64,000 nucleotides of DNA from contig SKCR01025335.1 in NCBI GenBank assembly GCA_019454045.1, positions 310,001 through 374,000 on the forward strand, read 5' to 3'. Below the pieces are notes generated by a model that made no database searches, was not told the DNA's origin, and saw only the letters and a list, made by a program, of their open reading frames with translations. How positions within the stretch are numbered: the first letter of the stretch is position 1; each line of letters starts with the position of its first letter. Origin of the DNA: Zanthoxylum bungeanum (lineage: Eukaryota; Streptophyta; Magnoliopsida; Sapindales; Rutaceae). The position numbers and the translations under genes were made by a program. This document shows, piece after piece, positions 50,110-61,228 of the stretch.

Positions 50110-50400
50110 GAGTGTAGCTATGATACTTGTAGTTAAGTGTGTGGTGTGTGTGTGTAAAATAGTAGCAAGTTGTTCTGGATATTCCAGAACAGCAACAATG
50201 TTGTTCTGGAATTTCCAGAACAGCAACAATGTGTGTGTTAAGTGTGTGTGTGTGTGTGTGTGTTAAATGTGTGTGTATAATACTTGTAGTTAAGTGTGTG
50301 TGTATGATACTTGTAGTTAAGTGTGTGCGTGTGTGTGTGTATAAAACAACAGCAAGTTGTTCTGGAAATTCCAGAACAGCAGTTAAGTGTGTGTGTGTGT
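50110..50400. repeat. GT-rich simple repeat region
   Basis: Runs of TGTGTG interspersed with ATACTTGTAGTTAAGTG phrases. Open frames across it on either strand are low-complexity artefacts. Confidence 0.9.
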
Positions 50401-50616
50401 GAGAATGATGTGGCCATGTGAGTGTGTTATGTGATTTAGGCCGTGAGGCCATTGATGTGTGAGTGTTGTTGGTGTTTATGAGATTGTTATGAAATGATAA
50501 GTATGATTTAGGAAACCCAAGAGATAGTTTGGTATGAGCATGATTTAGGAATGAGCATTGATATGTGAGTGTTTTTTATGAATCTGAGTATTTTGGTTGT
50601 TCTGGAATTTCCAGAA
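50173..50616. repeat. Four 17-bp near-palindromes TTCTGGAnnnTCCAGAA
   Basis: They lie at 50,173-50,189, 50,204-50,220, 50,360-50,376 and 50,600-50,616, each followed by CAGCA or CAG. Alternating TTC and GAA blocks give a partial likeness to heat-shock elements. Confidence 0.75.
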
Positions 50617-51018
50617 CAGCAAGCCGAAAGAGTTTTCATTGCTTAAGGATTTGTCGTTGTTTGGTCCTATTGAAAGGGTTCTTAAGGTGTTTCTTTGCTT
50701 GAGGATTTGTCGTTGTTTGGTCCTTTTGAAAAGGTTCTTATTGGTTGATCGCGATTCAAGAATTAATTTTTAGATTGATTTGGTGGATGATGTTGATCTT
50801 TTGTCTAAAATATGAAAATATTTTGATCGAAGTTGTCATAAATAGGTTGTAAGTTAATTTACATAGAAATGTTGGATTTACGGCACGTGGTTTATATACA
50901 AGGTGTGAGCTGCTACATTGGTTATTGGTCGAGGTTCATGAGTTAATTTTGATATTGCTAGTGAAATTGAGGATTAAAATTATAATTCAAGTAGTGCATT
51001 TTGATTCTTATTTTGCAT

Positions 51019-51173
51019 ATGGCACCAGACAATCACAAACATGCTACTTCGACTCCATCTAGATCTGTAAGGACAGATGCCCCTGCTGGGGTCTCTACCA
51101 GGACAGGTGACTCGAGTACAGCAAAGGGTTAAGGATGCACCCGTGGCCTGGGGTTGGTTAAGCACGTTAAGGC
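51019..51173 (+). pseudogene. Ptta-like (En/Spm second-gene) protein, N-terminal exon
   Basis: The ATG at 51,019 opens MAPDNHKHATSTPSRSV and a Ser/Thr/Arg-rich N-terminus that stops at TAA 51,130-51,132. After a one-base shift the sequence reads TRGLGLVKHVK and continues across the J insertion (one AAGGC copy removed) into AHGRIRIEISDD at 60,947. RG-x-G-containing starts are usual for plant Ptta/En/Spm transposase-associated proteins (Transposase_24). This resembles the TnpA role of DNA binding at the subterminal repeats; that role is inferred from family context. Confidence 0.6.
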
Positions 51174-53191
51174 TGTTGGTAAAATCTAGGGTCCCAAGAT
51201 CAAATCAAGACATGAAAACATGCATGAATACATCAACGGAGGTAGCGGAATACTCACATTGATCGGTTATGTCGATTTGAAGACGAATCCAGGCCAAAAA
51301 CGTACTGCCCTGCTCACGCCACTGCAACCAGTCCATGCTCACTGTCTTGGCAGTTTCGGGTCTCAAAACGAAGCTCCAAACTCCGTCGGATGAGTCCCGC
51401 CTCATGGGTGAACCTCCCTACCACCTTCGCAAGACTCGTAGTGTGCTAGCACTTGCGGTTTTCACATCAATGAAACCCAACTCTTGGCTTCCCTTGCTCA
51501 CGATTTTTCTGGTTCAAAACCAGTCCAAAGTTTCTGTTTTGGCGTGAGGTGAGAAGAGAGATGAGAGAGTTGAATTGTGTATATTAGTTAAATTGATTTA
51601 CCAAAAATCAATTTATATTTATGCCATAATATTATTAAATTAATAATAAATTTATGACACAAAACATGCAATGGCTTAGAGTGTCAAACACTCAAACTCC
51701 ATGCAATGACATTGAGTGCAATGTACACAATCTACATGCAAAGCATTAGAATGACATGTGTCATGTGGGCCCCACACGTTTCCAAATGAAAGTGGGCCCA
51801 CGTGCACTCATGCGTTCGGGTTCGATATTTCCGAAATACCGAGCTTACGTCGCGACGTTAATTCAATCGAATTTAAATAAATAATTGCGCCTGGCGAAAT
51901 TATTATTTACGTCGCTAACGAATTAATTCTAAATTAACTCGTTTGCCCGAATTAAAATCTAATTTTAATTCCGCGTCGAAATCTAATTTCGTCTAATATA
52001 TCGAATATATTAATTCATCGATCAATTCCAAATTAATCGTTCTCTCTCTTTAGACGACATTTTATCCCGGATAAAATATCTCCGTTATTAATCCTAGATT
52101 AATTTTCTCTCTCTTCTATTATAATCCCAGATTATTCAAGAGTGCGAGTTGTGCGTCATCGGTGGATTATCGGGAAGCGACCCATGAGATCCCCGGATAA
52201 TCTGGCAGTAAATACGGTCGTCGGAGTATCCGAATCACGTACGTACCAAGTACTACGTTCTACCGATTTACGAGACAAGGTCGACTCCTAGCAAAGCACC
52301 AAGTCTACCTAATTCTCCGGACATATCCATTAAAAATATTAAGATCTGTATCAAGCGTAGTATACTAATGTATTGTGCGTATCGGCCCAGTATCGGATAG
52401 TCACATGCTAGGGCTGGGGCTGGATAAGTGTCTGCCCCGTCCGAAACACATATCGGATGTCTGGTAACTAGTCTCTATAATCGGATATTCATGACCTGGT
52501 CATAATATCACGATTGGATGCGCATCACTTAAGAGCACTAATACCGTATCCTGCGTGACATCATCTCCATTATGACTGGAGTGATACTTCCGTCTTGACA
52601 TCACATCCAATACACTACGATTCTCAATATACCCGGCATTGGCGTACACAGAACCGGTTACAGTCCTAGACGACCTCAACTAAAGTATATCGATTGTCGT
52701 AAGCATTAGCGATGTAAGTCTCAGGTTAAGACTATACACACCTACCTTGATTTCGGCCTCCCATAGACACATATTCATAATACCAATGGGATTCCGAGGG
52801 GTCTATCCAGAGCGAAGCTGTTTCCCGTACCATCGGTGAAACACGACCTCCTATCGCACTTGCACAAGTATCCAATACTTATATATATGAGAACTATGCC
52901 GTTGTGCCCTCACAACGCGCACAAGTGCAATACTAGCCTATTCCGCATTATCGATGTCCAGTCTCGATAATACTACGGCTAGGGATATTTAATGATTAAT
53001 CCTTCGTGGACTGATACTGTCTCATATCATCTCAATCCAGGAACTAATCATAGGGACCTCTCTTCATTTATATATCTATGGTGATCTAATCACAAATGAT
53101 GAGAGTGCAATTTCCTTGTTACACAGTTAATTTGCTACAACAACACAATGATCTGTGCAAATAGTGACGCTATGGGTCATTTTGTCCAACA
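51174..53191 (-). repeat. 3' LTR of element J
   Basis: 2,018 bp, TGTTGGTAAAATC to GTCCAACA. Its first 1,101 bp (51,174-52,274) are almost identical to 59,140-60,241 in reverse orientation. It includes the hairpin chain (about 51,900-52,130). Confidence 0.9.
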
Positions 53192-53204
53192 ATCTCCCAC
53201 TTGG
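53192..53204 (-). promoter_or_regulatory. Polypurine tract of element J
   Basis: CCAAGTGGGAGAT on the minus strand, next to the 3' LTR. Confidence 0.83.
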
Positions 53205-56200
53205 CACATAGCCAGTCACTCGAGTGTCTAACACCCGAACTATGTACAATTCGCTCAAATTGCTGAGGAAAGGTTTTCGTCAGCGGATTTGCTTAATTAT
53301 CGTCTGACGCGATTTACACGATCATCACATCGCCACGATGTATGATCCGAACGAATCAGATGATATAGAAGTATATATCTGGATCGTCGATGAGACCTTT
53401 AATTCTTTAGCCTGTGCTGACGCCTAGCTCAGCTGCTAACAGAACTATATCTAATCTAATTAGATTTATTATCGATCCAAATGGCTTCTATTGCTGCCTC
53501 AGCTGCAGCAATAATCCGCATTTGTTGTTTATTCGGCAACAGTTATCTTGCTCGGAATATTTCCAGCTCACTGTCCCGTTATTCAAACTTTATAGTACCG
53601 TAGTATTTAATCGTTTTGGAAACTTGCAGTAGTGATCCCAGTCACTTCAAGTTCTCCTTCTCCATAGTTTAAGACAACATCTTTAGTTCTCTAAGATACT
53701 AACAAATCTAGTGACTATCACTTGGATTGACCTGATTGTGACTCCATATGCTCGAAGCGTATGAGACACCAATACAAGTACATTTTAAATGTACAATTTC
53801 CCAGAGAGTGTTAACAACTCCAAATCTATCCCAGTAGATCTTTATTCCCTGAATAAAGGTTGTTACTCCCCAGAATTCTACGGAGAATTTCTATTGAAAG
53901 AATATCTATGAAAGCCAAGCTTTCACCAATTGCTTTATGGGAATTTCATTGTCAGTGCGCTCTCCCACTAACCTCCTTATATACACAAGAATTATTTCGT
54001 TTTGAGTTAAATCATAAACCATTATGATTATTTCAAAACGTCAGTTCCAAGAACCTTATGCTTGCATTGATCCAAACATGGATCGAATAACCCGCAAACC
54101 TTGTTTGTCGGTTATACAAAATCGTCAGGATGTTGTAAACATCCTCCAAAAGGTTTCCTTTTCAGGAAAGCGATTTTGATTTGTAACTGACATATTTCAT
54201 AAATGAAATATACAGTTATCAACAAGCATCTTCAAAATGGATTTACCATGGCAACAGGTAAAAGGTTGAACCGTTATTAACACAATGTTGATAACGATAC
54301 CTTTCCGTCAAAAGCCTAGCTTTGTACGTTGGTATGTTGCCATCCATGTATGTCTTCCTTGAAGACGTATAATGTACCATAGGCACAATGCCTTGTGGTA
54401 CAACAACTAGTATCCATAATAGTCGTTATACATGGAATCCATTTCGGACTCATGGCACTTTGCCATAACAGGGAGTCGATACCTCGTATCACTTCCTCAT
54501 AACGTAGTCGGATGGTACACCTCCATAAGATTGACATCTTAATGAGGTTAGATCAGAAACCCATACCCTAGGTTGTTTTCTGACTCTATCCGATCTACCC
54601 GATTTCTTGTGTATTTGAAGATTAATGGTACAGATTCATCATAGATGAACTGTTTGTGTTCCATTAAGGACTTCGTGCTATGAATAGTATTACTCCGATT
54701 TTCATCGAGTATCACTATCCTCCCACTGACCACTGCATATCGGTATTCCTCTCAGGAAAACCGCATGGTGAGCAACAATCACATTGTTCTCATGTGGGAT
54801 TTATAAGTACTATACTTAAGGTTTCCCTTAGGATAACCTATATTGGCACTTATCCAATTTGGGTTCTTAGTTTGGTATCATCCAAACGTTATGCCTGGCA
54901 TACCCAAATTATCAGGAATGAGAAACCTCGTTTCTTTCCTGTTCATATCCTATATGATATCTGTCAAACAGATTTATATGGAACCTTATTCTAAATAAGT
55001 TTTGCACTGTTAATACATATCCTGTAGAAGGAAATAGTAGCTCAGAGCGACTCGTGATAAACCTTATCATGTCCAACAAAATTCGGTTTTTTTCAGACAC
55101 ACCGTCTAACTGACGTGTCTCGGGAGGAGTCCTCACATGAAAGAACACCGTACTCTTTCATTTATATATGAAACTTACTGCTTAAGTATTTTCCATTTCG
55201 GTCTTACCGTGGCGGAATAACACTATAGCCGATCTGTTTGTTTTCTTCGTGTCGAAACTTCAAAAGTTCTGATCTGTGTTCTTCAAAAGAAACACATAAC
55301 CACAACGTGATGCTACATCCGTTAAGGTCACGAAATATTCATGTTCACATCTAGCCTAGCTAGATATGGGCCCACTTACTTCACCATGAATAGGGCTAAC
55401 AGATCGGTGGCCCTTTTACTATTACCAAGTAAATAGTATTTTAGGTTTTTAACCTAATAAACTAGATTCGTAGACCTTATTTGAATAGTCAAATCAGTCC
55501 TAGTACCCACTCTTCAAAAGTGTGGATATACGAGTCTTGTTTAATTGTGTCCTAGACAACAATGCCACAAATAAGTCTCTATTGATCAAATCAATTTGAG
55601 CTATTTATTTGTCATTTATATGTTTGAGATTTTATTTATATTCAAAATATAAATTATGTTATTTACATCTAATGTATTTATCTCAGTATCATCTTTATAT
55701 AATGAAACACTTTAGTGTTCTAGAATATAAAGGTTTTATCCGCATCGGATTAAACACTGATATAGAGAAATGTCTCTAGTCAAACTAGTTACATTATAAC
55801 ATTTCCTAATTTAAGTACATACCCAAAGGGTAGTTCCTAAACTTAGGTATCTACGGTCGAAACAACGACTTTCGTCCCGTTTCCAATTCGCAGAGAAATC
55901 TCGGCTTGAAGCCAGTATCCAGCTCACAGCGGATTCTGAACGTCAATACATATATGTATTATGTACCACACTAAGTATTTAAAATCCAATTTTAATACTA
56001 GTAGTAAACATAACTTTGACAAATATTTTTAAAGTTAGAGCCTCTCCCTATCTTTAATTCCTTCGTGTCTTCCATATCCAAATGGTAGTCACTTTGGGAT
56101 ATGTCAATTACCTTTTCAATATTTCACAAACCTTTGGCCAAGCCTTGGGTTTTAGAATATCGAAATGATGTGCACCTTGTGCTACATGCCCAATTGCAAA

Positions 56201-56230
56201 CTTTGACTTTTCTCCACTAGAATGGTCAAT
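53205..56230 (-). pseudogene. Decayed copia gag-pol of element J
   Basis: On the minus strand: gag end (about 56,020-56,210), protease (55,800-55,950), integrase (54,900-55,600), RT (53,760-54,900) and RNase H (53,205-53,760). No long frame survives. It carries the RNase H replacement shared with B, C and E (53,417-53,427) and the 37-bp zinc-knuckle deletion shared only with B (junction near 56,093). These shared lesions group J with B. Confidence 0.87.
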
Positions 56231-58755
56231 TAATTGCAATTTTAATACTTTTAAATCTAAAGATAGATTTATTGTAAGTATATTAATTAAGCACTAAAGT
56301 CATCATCACATAAATCTTCCAAAGATTTTATGCTCTACTATTTGCTTAATTATGGGCTTAGTCATAATAAGTTATTTTATCAAATAAATTAACCTATTAT
56401 TTATTCCCAATATGAAAATTAAATCATTTAAAGCATTTAATCCAATGATTATATATTTTAATATTCAACTTTTCAATTCTTTCTTGATTTCAATAGTCCA
56501 ACTATTTAATCAATTAATAAGGTACTATTTATTATAATGATTACAATAATCCAATTATTTAATCAACTATAATTTTAATATTGATTACTATAATCTAATT
56601 ATAAAATCAACTATCATTTTAATTCAATTATATTGATTACTATAATCCAATTATAAAATCAACTATATATTGAATGAGTTTGTATATAGTCCAACTATAT
56701 ATATATTAAAACAACATAAAATATTAGTCCAACTAATACTTTTGATTAATATGACGAGTAAAATATAGATGAGCGCGTTTAGCGAGTATTCGAACGAATG
56801 TTGCAAATTCAATACTTGCCTCCCACTATTTTTCGTCGAGCCTCTAACCCTCTGTCGAGTACTCGGGAAACCGTGTTTCCTAGTGGGCTAGGATCCCGTT
56901 AAATATCACACAATCTTGACTTTGGCCAACAAATTGTATGATAATTAACTAGGTAGATCTCTAAGATCAATTGGATCTAATCCAACTCCTAGATCCAGTA
57001 GGTGGACATCCAAGTCCTAAACATATATCTTATATATGCCTATATATCCAATATATACCTAACCTTTTTCCTCTGAATCAACTAGGCCTTGGCTTTGGCA
57101 CAACAAACCTAGTGATCCCAGTCAAGCGCGGACCCATTGACATGGAAGCTTCGTAATCAATGTCAATGGACAAGAAGTGGTCTTGACTTTGGCCAACAAA
57201 CCACAACTTGGACACGAAACCGATATGGAACAAAGCCTCGTGATTAAAACACATCTTCGAAGGACAAGGGCTTGACTTTGGCCAACAACCCCTGCCAATC
57301 TCGGATCTTGAGTAAGAATCACTCAATGGAAGGAAAATAAACGCTGATATTTAACGAGGGTTTTTCGCGTGCAAATTGGCTACCAATTTAATTATCTTTG
57401 TTAAGGTCTCATCATCATACACCCTTAAACATGCATTCTAAATACATAATAAAGCGAGTATGAAAATAAATAATAATGATATGCGGATGGATACTTAACA
57501 CATTGATCCTAGATCAAATCTCTCCCTTTCTCACTCAAGCTAGCACTAGTATTACTTCTACCCGTTACACTACACTTCTAAAGAAACCTCATATACATAG
57601 AGGGGAATAGGTGAGAAGAGAATACAAAGAGAAAGAAGGTGATAAGGCTGGACACGCAGGTCCAATTAATAAATCGAATTTATTACAACAATTTCTAAAA
57701 TTGCCCACCCGACTAATATCCATCCGATATACATTATTCATTCAACACAACCACGTATTCACACACATAAGCATGCTATCAATCAATCTAATCAAATTAA
57801 TTAATCTGATAATTAAGTGATCATCCAATGTTCAAACAACGATTTTGTTTGTTCGAGTCAAACTCGTTTTTTGCGAATAAGTACTCAAAGTACGAATTCA
57901 TGAATTAAATTAAACTACATCATTAAATCTAATTTAACATGTATTTAATACTAATTCACTATTCAATTCAAAATTAAATATTACACTTTTATTTAATAAA
58001 CCTTTTACGATTTAAATTCCAAATCTAATCGTAACGCGTCTCAAAGACCGATTAACGTCCAACGTCAATTCAATTAAAGTCCAATGGGCTTTTGATTGAT
58101 TTCTTAAGGCGTGGACTTTTGGTCAACTCGGGTCAAACCGATAACCAAAGTCCAATCCGGGATTTACCCCATAAGCCCATAAATCAATCTTGGCCCATTA
58201 GGCCCAATTGAACTTTAAAGGTTCATTAAGTGGCATTTGGGCTTTATGGTCAAGGTTTTGGGCCCAATTGGATCCAATCCATTTGGCTTAAACCAAACTT
58301 GATAAATCAAGCCCAATAGGCCCAATTACAACTTTAAATTCTAATTTCCAAAATTAGGCCCAAATAATTAAATTCAAAAATCCAATTTTCACAATTTAAT
58401 TACCAAAAGTGCATTATATGATTAATCAACTAAATCAACATTTCCAAAACACTAAATTAGTCCAATTAATCATACTTAATTCATTATTACATGTCAAACA
58501 CACATAATGAAAAATCAAACCCATTTACATGCTTTCATGCTCTCGGCCAAGGAGGGATTTTGTGTCCGATTTGGTTTCGATCCAATCGAACCTACAATCG
58601 ACATCAAATCACCATCCAATTTGATTTTATACACATCCCAACCAAAATGAAATTAAACATGTTATAAGCATACTTAAACAACCAATTAACTCAAATCATG
58701 CTCGACAAACATTTACCCAAATTTTAAGCCCTAAAATTTCATGCTTGCAACATTA
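56231..58755 (-). other. Untranslated leader of element J
   Basis: Same layout as in B, C and D: TTGGACTA block at 56,480-56,740 next to gag, GTTGGCCAAAGTCAAG copies (56,918-57,290), TGGGCC/TGGGCT block (58,080-58,370) and CTTGGCCGAG near the 5' end (58,542-58,552). No gene recognised. Confidence 0.72.
56480..56740 (-). repeat. TAGTCCAACTA minisatellite-like block (element J)
   Basis: About six units of TAGTCCAACTA or TAATCCAATTA alternate with ATTGATTACTATAA-type spacers, as in B, C and D. Confidence 0.7.
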
Positions 58756-58768
58756 GCTCTTGATGCCA
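58756..58768 (-). promoter_or_regulatory. Primer-binding site of element J (variant)
   Basis: On the minus strand TGGCATCAAGAGC, the same variant as in B. Confidence 0.7.
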
Positions 58769-58769
58769 T

Positions 58770-59101
58770 TGTTGGTAAAAATCTAAGGTCCCAAGATCAA
58801 ATCAAGACATGAAAACATGCATGAATACATCAACGGAGGTAGCGGAATACTCACATTGATCGGTTATGTCGATTTGAAGACGAATCAAGGACAAAAACGT
58901 ACTGCCCTACTCACGCCACTGCAACCAGTCCATGCTCACTGTCTTGGCAGTTTCGGGTCTCAAAACGAAGCTCCAAACTCCGTCGGATGAGTCCCGCCTC
59001 ATGGGTGAACCTCCCTACCACCTTCGCAAGACTCGTAGTGTGCTAGCACTTGCGGTTTTCACCATGAAAACCCAACTCTTGGCTTCCCTTGCTCACGATT
59101 T
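58770..59101 (-). repeat. 5' LTR of element J, last 332 bp
   Basis: It starts TGTTGGTAAAAATC and breaks after GCTCACGATTT. The same stretch is present inverted at 59,911-60,241, so the two can pair with an 809-bp loop. A 38-bp filler (59,102-59,139) follows and contains a second GCTCACGATTT. Confidence 0.87.
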
Positions 59102-59139
59102 CAACAAAATATGATTGGATCAATTTTGCTCACGATTTT

Positions 59140-60241
59140 CTCGTAAATCGGTAGAACGTAGTACTTGGTACGTACGTGATTCGGATACTCCGACGACCGT
59201 ATTTACTGCCAGATTATCCGGGGATCTCATGGGTCGCTTCCCGATAATCCACCGATGACGCACAACTCGCACTCTTGAATAATCTGGGATTATAATAGAA
59301 GAGAGAGAAAATTAATCTAGGATTAATAACGGAGATATTTTATCCGGGATAAAATGTCGTCTAAAGAGAGAGAACGATTAATTTGGAATTGATCGATGAA
59401 TTAATATATTCGATATATTAGACGAAATTAGATTTCGACGCGGAATTAAAATTAGATTTTAATTCGGGCAAACGAGTTAATTTAGAATTAATTCGTTAGC
59501 GACGTAAATAATATTTCGCCAGGCGCAATTATTTATTTAAATTCGATTGAATTAACGTCGCGACGTAAGCTCGGTATTTCGGAAATATCGAACCCGAACG
59601 CGTGAGTGCACGTGGGCCCACTTTCATTTGGAAACGTGTGGGGCCCACATGACACATGTCATTCTAATGCTTTGCATGTAGATTGTGTACATTGCACTCA
59701 ATGTCATTGCATGGAGTTTGAGTGTTTGACACTCTAAGCCATTGCATGTTTTGTGTCATAAATTTATTATTAATTTAAAATTTATGGCATAAATATAAAT
59801 TGATTTTTGGTAAATCAATTTAACTTAATATACACAATTCAACTCTCTCATTCTCTCTTCTCTCTCACCTCACGCCAAAACAGAAACTTTGGACTGGTTT
59901 TGAACCAGAAAAATCGTGAGCAAGGGAAGCCAAGAGTTGGGTTTTCATGGTGAAAACCGCAAGTGCTAGCACACTACGAGTCTTGCGAAGGTGGTAGGGA
60001 GGTTCACCCATGAGGCGGGACTCATCCGACGGAGTTTGGAGCTTCGTTTTGAGACCCGAAACTGCCAAGACAGTGAGCATGGACTGGTTGCAGTGGCGTG
60101 AGCAGGGCAGTACGTTTTTGGCCTTGATTCGTCTTCAAATCGACATAACCGATCAATGTGAGTATTCCGCTACCTCCGTTGATGTATTCATGCATGTTTT
60201 CATGTCTTGATTTGATCTTGGGACCCTAGATTTTACCAACA
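59140..60241 (+). repeat. Inverted LTR fragment (last 1.1 kb) in element J
   Basis: It begins abruptly mid-LTR (CTCGTAAATCGG) and ends TTTTACCAACA. It matches 51,174-52,274 in reverse orientation with very few differences and almost equal length. It includes the hairpin chain (59,270-59,500). Confidence 0.88.
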
Positions 60242-60242
60242 A

Positions 60243-60255
60243 TGGTATCAGAGCT
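60243..60255 (+). promoter_or_regulatory. Canonical primer-binding site beside the inverted LTR
   Basis: TGGTATCAGAGCT matches the plant initiator-tRNA-Met complement over its first 12 bases, unlike the variant 1.5 kb away at 58,756-58,768. Confidence 0.85.
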
Positions 60256-60303
60256 AATGTTGCAAGCATGAAAAATGTAGGGCTTAAAATTTGGGTAAAT
60301 GTT

Positions 60304-60941
60304 TGTTGAGCATGATTTGAATAAATTGCTTGTTTGAGTATGCTTATAACATGTTTAAATTCATATTGGTTGGACTAATTTGACGAAAATTGATTTGGAA
60401 TAATTTTCCCCAATTTATTCACCTTGGCCGAATGTATATGCATTTTTGGGATCTTGGATTTTTTTATTTTTTAATTCATTTGATGAGTTAGAATCGATTA
60501 GGTTGACGTTAATTTGAATCGAATTGGATTGGATTTCGAATTGGACAAAAACCCCAAAAATTCTATGTTGGCCGAATTGGATATGCCCTAATGTTGTCTT
60601 GGAATTTTGGTTTTGTGACATTGGATGTGTATAAAACCAAAATTCCAAGACAACATTAGGGCATATCCAATTCGGCCAACATAGAATTTTGGGGTTTTTG
60701 TCCAATTCGAAATCCAATCCATTCGATTCAAATTAACGTCAACCTAATCGATTCTAACTCATCAAATGAATTAAAAAATAAAAAAATCCAAGATCCCAAA
60801 AATGCATATACATTCGGCCAAGGTGAATAAATTGGGGAAAATTATTCCAAATCAATTTTCGTCAAATTAGTCCAACCAATATGAATTTAAACATGTTATA
60901 AGCATACTCAAACAAGCAATTTATTCAAATCATGCTCAACA
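60304..60941. repeat. Large inverted repeat of leader sequence, arms about 310 bp
   Basis: Left arm 60,304-60,614 (starts TGTTGAGCATG), right arm 60,632-60,941 (ends CATGCTCAACA), spacer about 17 bp. The arms appear nearly perfect by eye. The right arm ends exactly at the insertion border. Confidence 0.92.
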
Positions 60942-61228
60942 AAGGCTCACGGCCGTATCCGGATAGAGATATCAGATGATAGATAAACACAGATCGGGCA
61001 ACATTCTCCATCATTTACAATGCCATAGGTGATGCTGCTCGGTATGAAGCTCCCCAAAACTACATTTCTTAGAGAAAGATACCGTGGGAGACGAAAATCA
61101 ACCCGCTCTTTCCGATGCTACTTGTCAGTAAACTTACAGTATTGAGTTTTCGTTATATTTTGTTATTTTAAATTTATATTGTATACTTAATTTTTACTTG
61201 GTTGCTATTCCTACAGGAGTGGTTCGAT
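60942..61228 (+). pseudogene. Ptta-like protein, middle exons
   Basis: It continues KHVKAHGRIRIEISDD from 51,160, then after a stop and frameshift IIYNAIGDAARYEAPQNYIS, a stop, and RKIPWETKINPLF. A probable GT-AG intron (61,138-61,216) is followed by EWFD, where insertion L starts. The order and wording fit plant Ptta/En/Spm (Transposase_24) proteins. Confidence 0.6.

Larger units (their letters stand above)
49701..51018 (+). other. Upstream region and probable 5' UTR/intron of the second CACTA gene
   Basis: A pyrimidine-rich stretch (TCTCTTCTGCTCTCGACTTT, about 49,760-49,780) ends in CGAGTAAGTG, a good donor site, then AT-rich DNA follows up to the ATG at 51,019. The middle holds GT-rich low-complexity DNA and four TTCTGGA-TCCAGAA palindromes. 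A non-coding first exon and intron is an inference. Confidence 0.4.
51174..60941 (-). mobile_element. Element J: rearranged copia insertion with one LTR end and one non-LTR end
   Basis: The left end is a true LTR end (TGTTGGTAAAATC at 51,174), the right end is leader sequence CATGCTCAACA at 60,941, and both sides carry AAGGC (51,169-51,173 and 60,942-60,946). From left to right it has the 3' LTR (minus), decayed pol and leader (minus), the last 332 bp of the 5' LTR (minus), a short filler, then 1.1 kb of the same LTR plus leader on the + strand, and finally leader on the minus strand. The interrupted Ptta-like frame continues exactly across it with one AAGGC removed. Confidence 0.8.

Noticed and set aside
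49955..50452. 165-codon Thr/His-rich frame on the minus strand
   Set aside because: Translation of GT-rich simple repeats.
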